Of a stretch of 64,000 nucleotides of DNA, positions 7,939 through 15,073 are shown one piece after another. Each line of letters begins with the position of its first letter. Position 1 is the stretch's first letter. Made by a program: the position numbers and the translations under genes. The notes below the pieces were generated by a model. The model was not told where the DNA came from and searched no databases. It worked only from the letters and a program-made list of their open reading frames with translations. Location: contig NZ_JAGGDJ010000001.1 in NCBI RefSeq assembly GCF_017652985.1, positions 496,001 to 560,000 of the forward strand, read 5' to 3'. The DNA comes from Paenibacillus artemisiicola (GTDB lineage Bacteria; Bacillota; Bacilli; Paenibacillales; Paenibacillaceae).

Positions 7939-9825
7939 CTAACGCTCGATCGCCATCGACAGGACGCGCTCGCCCCGAAGCGCGGGCTGCTTCTCCGTCA
8001 GCACGACGCGATAGACCCGCTCGCCCCAATTGCCTTGCAGGCGGCTGTCTTCCAGAAAGATTTCTTCGCTGCGGACATCGAGCGCCGCGGCATCGTAGGC
8101 GACGGCGAGCCGCTTGCCTTCCGCATAAGGTAGGCCGATTCGGCCCGGCTCGGACACATCGGGACGGCAGGGCGACATCAAGCTGTATTCGAGGCTCGCC
8201 GGGACCGCGCCGAAGACGTACGCGTCCTCGATCTCGACGCGCGCGGCGGCGCCGCGGACGAGCCTGCACGCGCGCCGCCAGGCTTCGAGGCGGGCGGCGG
8301 CGGGGTACGCGCCGGCGATGTCGAGCGCGAGCTCCGCCGCTTCGTCCGTCAGGCTGCACGAGACCCGAGCCGCGCGGTACGCTTCGCCGGCCTGCTGGAC
8401 GAGGCCGCCGACCGTCGGCAAATTATGGTACGACGATTTGAGGTACCACAGCTCGTAACGCTCGGGACTGAATGTTTGCGCCTTGTAATTTTCCGTGCCC
8501 AGATCGATGAGCACGGGCAGCCCGTCCGCATAGACGATGAAATTGCCGACGTCGTTATGGTTGTGCGGCTCGAAGTTGGTGCCGCCCTTGGCCGCGAGGA
8601 AGAGACCCTCCGCAGTGCCTTCGGTTTCCCGGGCCGTCATCACCTGGCTGTGGGGCAGCCACGCTTCGCGCAGATGCGACGCCGCGGTTCCGGACGCGGC
8701 GTCCCGGGACGCCGCGCCGGCCTCTCGCTCGAACATCTCGGCAAGCGGCGGATAGGCGAAGAACCAGCTGCGCAGCGGCGGCTCGGCAGGCTTGGCCGAC
8801 CGGCCGAGATTCTCCAGCCGGGCGTCGCCGATCCGCCGTCCGAAGCCGGCCGCCGCGCCGCCGACCGCGACCTTGGCGTCCCCGTCCGCGAAATCGACGA
8901 AATAGCTGCCGTCGATATGCACCTTGTAGATGAACCGGCCGATGTCCCGCACGAGCGGATCGCCGAACGGATCGATCGCGCCGTCCGACGCCAGGTACAG
9001 CAGATCCAGGCATTGGAACAGCCCGCCGCCCGAAGCGCCCCAATACATCGGCCCTTCCTCGCAGCAGCCGTCCGGCGGATACCGCTTCAGGAACTCGTCG
9101 AGGCTGCGCATGATTTTGCGGACGCCACGGTTCCGCGTACCGGCGTCTTCCTCCAGCAGCAGGAAAACCTGCAGCATGTTGTTGTTGCACCACGGGTTCC
9201 AATTGTTGACGTGGGCGGCCTTCGCGAAGCCCATCCACCAGTAATCGTCCCGCTCCAGGTACGGCTGCACGAGCCGGACGCCGACCTCATGGCGGATGCG
9301 CTCGCCGATCCGAACGCTTATTTCGTTCAGCCGGTCGCCGAGCAGGAACCACGTCCAGGCCAGCAGGGCGCCCGTTCCGGAGCTGGCCAGCTCGACCTCG
9401 CGGTCGGCGTCGGCGGGCAGGCTTTCCTTGTCGTTGTGCCGGATGTGCGCGTTGTGATGCGGAACCACCCAGGTCGTCTCCTCGCAGACCGCGAAGATGC
9501 CGTCCATGATCCGGTCGAGGAACCGGCCCCGGCCCTCGAGGCATTCGGCCAGCACGTAAGCGCCCAGAATGCTCCGGCGTTCCATGTGCAGATTCAAATA
9601 AGCGAGCAGGTCGCCTTCGCGCTTGAACGCGGCGTAGGCGGACGCGGGCAGCGCCGGCCATGCGAAGTCTCCGTGTTCGTCCGCGAATCGGATCCACTTA
9701 TGGGCCAAGGCCTCCGGTACGGCCGACCATCGGGCCCGGTCCCGCGCCGGGGGGATCGGGCAAAAGCGTTCGGGGGCGAGAAGTACGCCTTCCGAGACGA
9801 GCCCGTCGTAATTTTGCGACAGCAT
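7939..9825 (-). CDS. Heparinase II/III-like protein (copy 1)
   Basis: A 628-residue protein with an N-terminal alpha-helical barrel region and, after about residue 370, the heparinase II/III beta-sandwich. The diagnostic H-N-H-N-D-V-G-N-F-I-V-Y motif is followed by VLIDLGTENYKAQTFSPERYE. Members are polysaccharide lyases or hydrolases acting on uronic-acid glycans. No signal peptide is visible, so it probably acts in the cytoplasm on imported oligosaccharides. Start ATG follows GGAGG by 8 bases. It is a clear paralogue of the protein at 15074-16906 (same N-terminal plan and blocks such as YLERDDYWWMGF/YLDRDDYWWMGF). Confidence 0.9.
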   Translation of the reverse strand: MLSQNYDGLVSEGVLLAPERFCPIPPARDRARWSAVPEALAHKWIRFADEHGDFAWPALPASAYAAFKREGDLLAYLNLHMERRSILGAYVLAECLEGRGRFLDRIMDGIFAVCEETTWVVPHHNAHIRHNDKESLPADADREVELASSGTGALLAWTWFLLGDRLNEISVRIGERIRHEVGVRLVQPYLERDDYWWMGFAKAAHVNNWNPWCNNNMLQVFLLLEEDAGTRNRGVRKIMRSLDEFLKRYPPDGCCEEGPMYWGASGGGLFQCLDLLYLASDGAIDPFGDPLVRDIGRFIYKVHIDGSYFVDFADGDAKVAVGGAAAGFGRRIGDARLENLGRSAKPAEPPLRSWFFAYPPLAEMFEREAGAASRDAASGTAASHLREAWLPHSQVMTARETEGTAEGLFLAAKGGTNFEPHNHNDVGNFIVYADGLPVLIDLGTENYKAQTFSPERYELWYLKSSYHNLPTVGGLVQQAGEAYRAARVSCSLTDEAAELALDIAGAYPAAARLEAWRRACRLVRGAAARVEIEDAYVFGAVPASLEYSLMSPCRPDVSEPGRIGLPYAEGKRLAVAYDAAALDVRSEEIFLEDSRLQGNWGERVYRVVLTEKQPALRGERVLSMAIER

Positions 9826-9914
9826 GCAGCGGCCTCCTTCACGTTTTGGCTTGAATTATAGCGGAGGCGGAGGGGAGGCGGTAGACGAATGTTTTATCAT
9901 CCGTTGTCTTTTTA

Positions 9915-9938
9915 TATCCAATCGCGTATCCAATCGCG
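9915..9938. repeat. Tandem 12-base direct repeat
   Basis: TATCCAATCGCG occurs twice head to tail in the 289-base divergent gap between the heparinase-like and GH172 genes. It may be a regulatory half-site pair or a chance duplication. Confidence 0.5.
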
Positions 9939-10114
9939 GCCGCGCTCGGCGTCAGGCGGCTTCGTCGGCGAAAGTGGATATGGAAAGACAACGAAGCTCG
10001 AAAATTTCCGATGGCCGGCCGGTTTCGGATTCCGGGATAATGGAGGCGATGACGTTTTTTGCGGAATGCGCGCTTGAACGAACGAAACCACCATTAAAGA
10101 GGGAGTCGATCGAG

Positions 10115-11203
10115 ATGAGGAACGAACTGGGCGGATACCCGCTATACGCCGTCCCGCCGGGCGTGGAGACGCGCTGGGCTTCCCCGGAAAATCCGGGCGC
10201 CGCGAAGAGCGGCGGGGGAACGAGCAACGGCGGACGGAAAGGCGCGCCGTGCTTCCCGCTCGCGCCGGGCGAATGCAAGGTGCTGGCCGAGCAGGCTTCG
10301 GGAAGCGGCACGATCCGGCGGATCTGGTCGACGCTGAGCGACCGAAGTCCGGAGATGCTGCGCGCGCTCCGGCTGGACTTCTACTGGGACGGCTGCGACG
10401 TGCCCGCCGTCAGCGCGCCCTTCGGGGACTTCTTCGGCATCGCGGGCGGACGGACGGCCGCGTTCGAATCGGACTTGTTCAGCAGTCCCGAAGGCCGGAG
10501 CTTCAACTGCTTCGTTCCGATGCCTTACCGGCGCGGCATGAAGATGACGGTCACGAACGGCGGGGACAAGGCGCTGAACATGTTTTTCTACGATATCGAC
10601 TTTACCGTCGGCGACGCGCATGGCGACAACGTCCTGTACTTCCACGCGCATTTCGGGCATCAGCCTGCGACCGCGCTCCGGCAGGATTACGAGATTTTGC
10701 CGCGCGTGTCCGGCACGGGACGCTTCCTCGGCGCGAACGTCGGCGTGAAGGCCGACCGCGAGCGGTACTTCGACGTCTGGTGGGGAGAGGGCGAATTCAA
10801 GCTGTACGTGGATGGCGACGACGCATGGCCGACGCTGTGCGGGACCGGCACCGAGGACTACATCGGCACGGCCTGGGAGCTCGGCACTTACCATCACCGA
10901 TTCCAAGGCTGTACGTTCGCGGATCACGAGCGGATGGAGTTTTGCTTCTACCGGTACCATGTACCGGATCCGGTCTACTTCCATCGGGATATCCGCGTGA
11001 CCGCCCAACAGATGGGCACCGCGAGTCCGGAGCAGCGGGAGCGATTCCGCCAAGCGGGCACCGTGCTGCTGTGCGCGGGGCCGGACGAACGGTACTTCGA
11101 TTACGAGGACGAAGCGAAAGCGCGCCAATGGGAAAATTTCGAGCGGTCCGACGACTGGCGCAGCTGCGCGTATTTCTATTTGAACCGGCCGGAGCACGGT
11201 TAG
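10115..11203 (+). CDS. DUF2961 / GH172-family glycoside hydrolase
   Basis: A 362-residue protein of the DUF2961 family, now glycoside hydrolase family 172, with members acting on alpha-D-fructofuranose and D-arabinofuranose linkages. Typical blocks are GSGTIRRIWSTL, LRLDFYWDGCDVPAVSAPFGDFFG, SFNCFVPMPYRRG, and GTGTEDYIGTAWELG. No signal peptide is visible. ATG 10115 is chosen, with GAGGGAG about 10 bases upstream; the open frame extends further upstream but adds unrelated sequence. It is divergent from the heparinase-like gene. The substrate cannot be inferred. Confidence 0.9.
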   Translation: MRNELGGYPLYAVPPGVETRWASPENPGAAKSGGGTSNGGRKGAPCFPLAPGECKVLAEQASGSGTIRRIWSTLSDRSPEMLRALRLDFYWDGCDVPAVSAPFGDFFGIAGGRTAAFESDLFSSPEGRSFNCFVPMPYRRGMKMTVTNGGDKALNMFFYDIDFTVGDAHGDNVLYFHAHFGHQPATALRQDYEILPRVSGTGRFLGANVGVKADRERYFDVWWGEGEFKLYVDGDDAWPTLCGTGTEDYIGTAWELGTYHHRFQGCTFADHERMEFCFYRYHVPDPVYFHRDIRVTAQQMGTASPEQRERFRQAGTVLLCAGPDERYFDYEDEAKARQWENFERSDDWRSCAYFYLNRPEHG

Positions 11204-11317
11204 CTTGGTCTCGGCGTGCCCTCGCACCTTGCCCGTCATCAAATCTTCATTCAAGAAAGCCTTTCCACGCATCCGGGATTCGCGTATACTAGCCCTGAAA
11301 GCGAGGAGGGGAAAACG

Positions 11318-11815
11318 ATGGGGAAAGATCTGATTATCGGAGATGCCCGGCATGAGCTGGCCAACACGCGCCGCATCCTGGAGCGATTGCCCGAGGAGCA
11401 GCTGGAGTGGAGGCCGCACGCGAAGTCGATGACGCTCGGCGGCTTGACCACGCACCTGATCAACCTGCTGAATTGGCAGGTCGCGATGATTGAAGGCCCG
11501 GAACTCGACCTGGCGACCGTGCCGCGCCGGCGGGAAGCGCTGACCCGCGTTGCGGACGTCCTGGCGGAATTCGACGCGAATGCCGCCAAGCTCGAGCAGC
11601 TGCTGGCCGACAGCGACGAGCAGTCGCTCGGCGAGGAATGGACGCTGCGAAGCGGCGACCGGATCATCATGCGCCGGCCGCGGGCGCTCGCGCTTCGCAC
11701 CATCGGATTCAGCCACATGATCCACCACCGGGCGCAGCTCGGCGTGTATCTGCGGCTGCTCGACATTCCGGTGCCCGGCTTCTACGGGCCGTCGGCGGAC
11801 GAGCAGGTCCAATAA
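11318..11815 (+). CDS. DinB-family protein
   Basis: A 165-residue four-helix-bundle protein of the DinB/YfiT superfamily, usually a metal-binding thiol-dependent or hydrolytic enzyme. The metal-ligand histidines are apparent: one in GGLTTHLINLLNW, and a pair in SHMIHHRAQLGVYLR. The start ATG has GAGGAGGGG 8 bases upstream. It is transcribed alone and ended by a hairpin. The physiological substrate is unknown; these proteins are often stress-induced. Confidence 0.9.
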   Translation: MGKDLIIGDARHELANTRRILERLPEEQLEWRPHAKSMTLGGLTTHLINLLNWQVAMIEGPELDLATVPRRREALTRVADVLAEFDANAAKLEQLLADSDEQSLGEEWTLRSGDRIIMRRPRALALRTIGFSHMIHHRAQLGVYLRLLDIPVPGFYGPSADEQVQ

Positions 11816-11863
11816 AAGCAGGCGCGCAGCCGCAGCCGCCGATTCTTGCGCGCGCCTGACGGC

Positions 11864-11894
11864 AAAAGCCCGAGACATGGATCTCGGGCTTTTT
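11864..11894 (+). terminator. Terminator after the DinB gene
   Basis: AGCCCGAGA pairs with TCTCGGGCT; A4 precedes and T5 follows, so it could act in both directions. Confidence 0.88.
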
Positions 11895-11976
11895 GCCGTT
11901 GCGGCGACGAAATCCGTCCAAGCGTCCCCGCTCTAGGCCCGAACGCCCATTTCGCGCGCGCATGTCGGAATTCCTG

Positions 11977-12001
11977 GTTTAGGATCGGACAGGCAGGTTA
12001 T
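11977..12001 (+). promoter_or_regulatory. Putative sigma-B-type promoter
   Basis: GTTTAG and GGTTAT are separated by 13 bases, close to the Bacillus SigB consensus (GTTTAA-N12-14-GGGTAT). It is placed about 50 bases before the start of a GsiB-like KGG stress protein, a classical SigB target in Bacillus. Confidence 0.55.
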
Positions 12002-12050
12002 AAAGAACATATGCAACACGATATCCATAAATTCGAAGGAGTGATTGATC

Positions 12051-12320
12051 ATGGCAAACGATCGCGGGAAAATGAGCAGAGAAGAAGCAGGACGCATGGG
12101 CGGGGAAGCCACTTCGAAAAATCATGACAAAGAATTTTATCAGGAGATCGGCCAGAAGGGCGGCGAGGCGACGTCTCGCACGCACGATAAGGCGTTCTAT
12201 CAGGAGATTGGCGAGAAGGGCGGCGAAGCGAGGGGCGGCTCGGACGGCGGAGACGGCAAAATGAGCCGGGAAGAAGCCGGGCGCAAAGGCGGGGAAGCGC
12301 GCAGCCGGAACAATAACTGA
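12051..12320 (+). CDS. KGG-repeat general stress protein (GsiB-like)
   Basis: An 89-residue, very hydrophilic, glycine-rich protein made of repeats of about 20 residues built on (K/R)GGEA(T/R)S followed by HDKxFYQEIG. This is the KGG/stress-induced motif family of Bacillus GsiB, related to plant LEA proteins and thought to protect against desiccation. ATG 12051 follows AAGGAG by 10 bases. A SigB-like promoter lies upstream and a strong terminator downstream, so it is monocistronic. The imperfect repeats suggest growth by internal duplication. Confidence 0.93.
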   Translation: MANDRGKMSREEAGRMGGEATSKNHDKEFYQEIGQKGGEATSRTHDKAFYQEIGEKGGEARGGSDGGDGKMSREEAGRKGGEARSRNNN

Positions 12321-12366
12321 CGAGGTCCTCGACCAGCCCGATACCATCGGAATAGATCTCATCGAA

Positions 12367-12397
12367 AAGCCAGCCGGCTTCGCCGGCTGGCTTTTTT
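12367..12397 (+). terminator. Terminator of the KGG stress gene
   Basis: A 12-bp perfect stem (AAGCCAGCCGGC with GCCGGCTGGCTT), TTC loop, then T-run. Confidence 0.92.
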
Positions 12398-12453
12398 GCA
12401 TGGCACGCGGGTTGACGAAGATTCGTTCAAAGGGGTGCTCCGGGGAGCTCGAT

Positions 12454-13128
12454 CTAGTCCGGCGTCTCGGACGCGCCGTCTTCCCGCAGCATCGCGACGG
12501 CATCCTTCATGACGTTGTCGATGTGGGTTTCCATGAACATCGCCGCGAGATCCTCGCTCCGCTTGGCGATCGCTTCGGAAATTTGCAGCCGCTCGAACTG
12601 CGAGCGATTGACGGTGGCGGGCTTGCGGTTGGCCATCTGCCGGATCAGGCGGATCTGCAGGTCGAGGGAACCGAGCAGCTGCACGAGCACGCGGTTGCGC
12701 GAGAATTCCGCGATCTTCGCATGGAATTGGCCGTCCAGCGCGGAATACGCGGGGATGTCGCCGCGATCCTGCGCGTCGTCCATCAAGCGGACCAGCTCCG
12801 CGATTTCCTCCGACTCGGGGTCGGTCATCCGGCGTACCGCCTGCCGGATGGCCATCACCTCGAGCGTCTTGCGGACCTCGTAAATTTCGGCGACTTCCTC
12901 CGGCGCGAAGCGGCGCACGAAGTTGCCTTTATACGGAATCTCCGTAATCAGCTTCTCCTGCACCAAGCGGTTGATCGCTTCGCGCAGCGGCGTGCGGCTG
13001 ATGCCGAGCGACTCGGACAGCTCCTGCTCGTCCAGCTGCGAGCCGACGGGAAGCCTCCCCGACAGGATCCCGTCGAGCAACTGCTCGTAGACTTCGTGCC
13101 GCAGCGTTTTTTTGCCGATCTTCTGCAT
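12454..13128 (-). CDS. GntR-family regulator, FadR/FCD subfamily
   Basis: A 224-residue repressor. The N-terminal winged helix-turn-helix shows VYEQLLDGILSGRLPVGSQL and LSESLGISRTPLREAINRL. The all-helical FCD effector domain follows (EVRKTLEVMAIRQAVRR, with the YSALDGQFHAKIAEFS histidine block that binds metal and ligand). It is divergent from the third Gfo/Idh/MocA gene, and the shared gap contains an exact 13-base site in inverted orientation over both promoters, which points to control of itself and of that gene. The ligand is probably a sugar acid, by family. Confidence 0.93.
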   Translation of the reverse strand: MQKIGKKTLRHEVYEQLLDGILSGRLPVGSQLDEQELSESLGISRTPLREAINRLVQEKLITEIPYKGNFVRRFAPEEVAEIYEVRKTLEVMAIRQAVRRMTDPESEEIAELVRLMDDAQDRGDIPAYSALDGQFHAKIAEFSRNRVLVQLLGSLDLQIRLIRQMANRKPATVNRSQFERLQISEAIAKRSEDLAAMFMETHIDNVMKDAVAMLREDGASETPD

Positions 13129-13192
13129 GCGTTTGTTCCCACCATTCGTAACGTTCTGGCCGCGATTCCCGAAAAAACCGGCGCGTATTGAG

Positions 13193-13225
13193 TATATTGT
13201 ATATTCATGCGCCGGAAGTTGTCAA
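13193..13225 (-). promoter_or_regulatory. gntR promoter with overlapping operator
   Basis: On the minus strand, TTGACA (13225-13220) and TACAAT (13201-13196) are 18 bases apart. The site TATATTGTATATT (13193-13205, plus strand) covers the -10 and is the exact reverse complement of the site at 13347-13359. Confidence 0.75.
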
Positions 13226-13320
13226 TTTGTGCCCCGGTCTGATTACTTCCGGCGAAGCAATGACTTATCAATCGGCTGAAAGTCAGTTCCAAATAGAAGA
13301 AGGAACGGGCCGATTAGGAA

Positions 13321-13359
13321 TTGACAACGCATTCATCAGAAAATACAATATACAATATA
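13321..13359 (+). promoter_or_regulatory. Promoter and operator of the Gfo/cupin operon
   Basis: TTGACA (13321-13326) and TACAAT (13344-13349) have an ideal 17-base spacer. AATATACAATATA (13347-13359) overlaps the -10 and start point, and repeats in inverted form over the divergent gntR -10. Repressor binding should shut both promoters. Confidence 0.78.
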
Positions 13360-13439
13360 ACTAGAGCGGTCCCATGGAGGAAGAGACGGAGGGGCAGAGA
13401 AGCGCATCGCGGCTCGATTCGAGCAGGGGAGGCATTGCA

Positions 13440-14525
13440 ATGGAGAAGATTACGTACAATTTCGAGTACGGGAAGAAGCTCAAAGTCTGTTTCATCGGCG
13501 CCGGCATGCACGCGTACCGAAACGTTTACCCGACGTTCCAATACGCGCCGGTGGATTTGGCTGCCATATGCGATAAGGACGAACAGCGGGCCGTCGCCTA
13601 CGCCCGCCAGTTCGGCGCCCGGGCAACCTACGCGAACCATCTGGAGATGCTCGAGCGCGAGCGTCCGGATGCGGTCTTCATCGTGACGTCCTATCATCCC
13701 GACGGCAGGGTGCAGGCGACGGAGCTGGCGAAGGATGTCTTGAAGGCCGGGGCGCACGTATGGATGGAGAAGCCGACGGCCGCCACGGTCCGCGAGGTCG
13801 AAGAGCTGATGGCGGTAAGCCGGGAGACGGGGCGCTTCGTCATGACGGGGCTGAAGAAAATATTCTTTCCCGCGATCGAGAAGGCAAAGCAAATCATCGG
13901 CTCGCCCGAATTCGGCCGCCCGTCTTCCTTCTACATCCGTTATCCGCAGGACATGGCGCCTTTCGCCGAACGCGCGGATCTGCGCAATTGCTTTTCGTTC
14001 CTGGATCATATCTACCATCCCGCCTCCGTCATTCATTATTTGATGGGCAAGATCGGCCGGTTCTCGTACGAATGGGAGCCGCACAACGGCGGCAGCGTGA
14101 CCACGATGCGGTTCCTGTCGGGCGCCGTCGGCGTCCTGCACATGACGGCGGGGGAATCCGGGACGAGCCCGCTGGAGCGTCTCGAGGTCGTGGGCGAAGG
14201 AGCGAACGTGGTGGTGGACAACGGCGTGAAGGTGACCTATTACCGCAAAGCGAACCGGCCGGCTTACGGCAGATCGTCGTCGTTCCTCGTGGACGACGAT
14301 CAGGCGCCGCTCAGCTGGGAGCCGGAATTTTTGCTGGGGCAGCTGTACAACAAAAACATTTTCTATCTCGGCTACGTGCCGGAAGTGCTCCACTTCTGCG
14401 AGAGCGTGCTCGCCGGCCGGCCTCCGGAGAAAGGAACGCTGGCGGATTCGCTCGAGATCGTCAAGCTCTTCGAAGCGTATCGCACGCACCCGGAGGGCAC
14501 GCTGATTACGCTCAATGAAGCCTAA
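13440..14525 (+). CDS. Gfo/Idh/MocA-family oxidoreductase (copy 3)
   Basis: A 361-residue NAD(P)-dependent oxidoreductase with VCFIGAGMHAYRNVYPTF as the nucleotide-binding motif, WMEKPTAATVREVEEL as the catalytic EKP block, and a C-terminal domain containing FLDHIYHPASVIHYLMG. ATG 13440 has GGGGAGG 7 bases upstream; the earlier in-frame ATG at 13374 lacks a ribosome site. It is first in an operon with the cupin gene, under the GntR-type repressor. It is a divergent member compared with copies 1 and 2. The substrate is unknown. Confidence 0.92.
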   Translation: MEKITYNFEYGKKLKVCFIGAGMHAYRNVYPTFQYAPVDLAAICDKDEQRAVAYARQFGARATYANHLEMLERERPDAVFIVTSYHPDGRVQATELAKDVLKAGAHVWMEKPTAATVREVEELMAVSRETGRFVMTGLKKIFFPAIEKAKQIIGSPEFGRPSSFYIRYPQDMAPFAERADLRNCFSFLDHIYHPASVIHYLMGKIGRFSYEWEPHNGGSVTTMRFLSGAVGVLHMTAGESGTSPLERLEVVGEGANVVVDNGVKVTYYRKANRPAYGRSSSFLVDDDQAPLSWEPEFLLGQLYNKNIFYLGYVPEVLHFCESVLAGRPPEKGTLADSLEIVKLFEAYRTHPEGTLITLNEA

Positions 14526-14575
14526 CCGCTCGCTAGGCGGGAGCAACGCGAACACGAGAGAGGAGAAGACGCGAA

Positions 14576-14932
14576 ATGGCTACGATCACCGACCTAAGAA
14601 ATCAGGAACGATTGCTGGATATGGGCTGGGGGAAAATCCAATGGCTTTGCGACCGAGCCATCGATGCCGAGGCCGAGATGACCTTCGGCATGGTGTACAT
14701 CGACGCCGGCCGGGAGAACGACCGGCACCGCCACCCGAACTGCGAGGAGCTGATCTTCGTGCTGTCCGGGGAGTGCGACCATTCCCTGGGCGATGAACTC
14801 TACCATCTGGAGCCGGGCATGATGCTGCGCATTCCGAGGAACGTCCCGCACAACGCGAAGGTAACCGGCTGGGAGCCATGCCGGATGATCATCGCTTATT
14901 CGTCCGCGGACCGGCAGACGGTCGGGGAGTAA
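14576..14932 (+). CDS. Cupin-domain protein
   Basis: A 118-residue single-domain cupin. Metal-ligand motifs are visible: HRHPNCEELIFVLSGE (cupin motif 1) and PRNVPHNAKVTGWEPC (motif 2 histidine). Such small cupins in sugar-acid clusters are often isomerases or sugar-binding helpers. It follows the Gfo/Idh/MocA gene by 50 bases with an AGAGGAG site and is probably co-transcribed. The exact reaction cannot be deduced. Confidence 0.88.
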   Translation: MATITDLRNQERLLDMGWGKIQWLCDRAIDAEAEMTFGMVYIDAGRENDRHRHPNCEELIFVLSGECDHSLGDELYHLEPGMMLRIPRNVPHNAKVTGWEPCRMIIAYSSADRQTVGE

Positions 14933-15023
14933 GCCCGCCGAGCCGCGGGCGGCGCCGACGAAGAAGAAGGCAAGAATAGATAAGAGATGACGAAAATTTA
15001 GTATTCTGCCGCTCCTCCGGGCG

Positions 15024-15048
15024 CTCTATAATGAAAGCGATTATAGAG
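15024..15048 (+). promoter_or_regulatory. Inverted repeat over the -10 of heparinase gene 2
   Basis: CTCTATAAT-N7-ATTATAGAG is a perfect 9-bp inverted repeat. Its left arm contains TATAAT, a consensus -10, but no good -35 is seen. It lies 26 bases before the start codon. It looks like an operator overlapping an activator-dependent or repressed promoter; as a hairpin it lacks a T-run. Confidence 0.55.
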
Positions 15049-15073
15049 AGGGTTGGGAAAGGTTGTGGACAGG

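Noticed and set aside
13374..13442. ATG 13374 as start of the third Gfo/Idh/MocA protein.
   Set aside because: No ribosome site before it; GGGGAGG is well placed for ATG 13440, where the conserved N-terminus begins.
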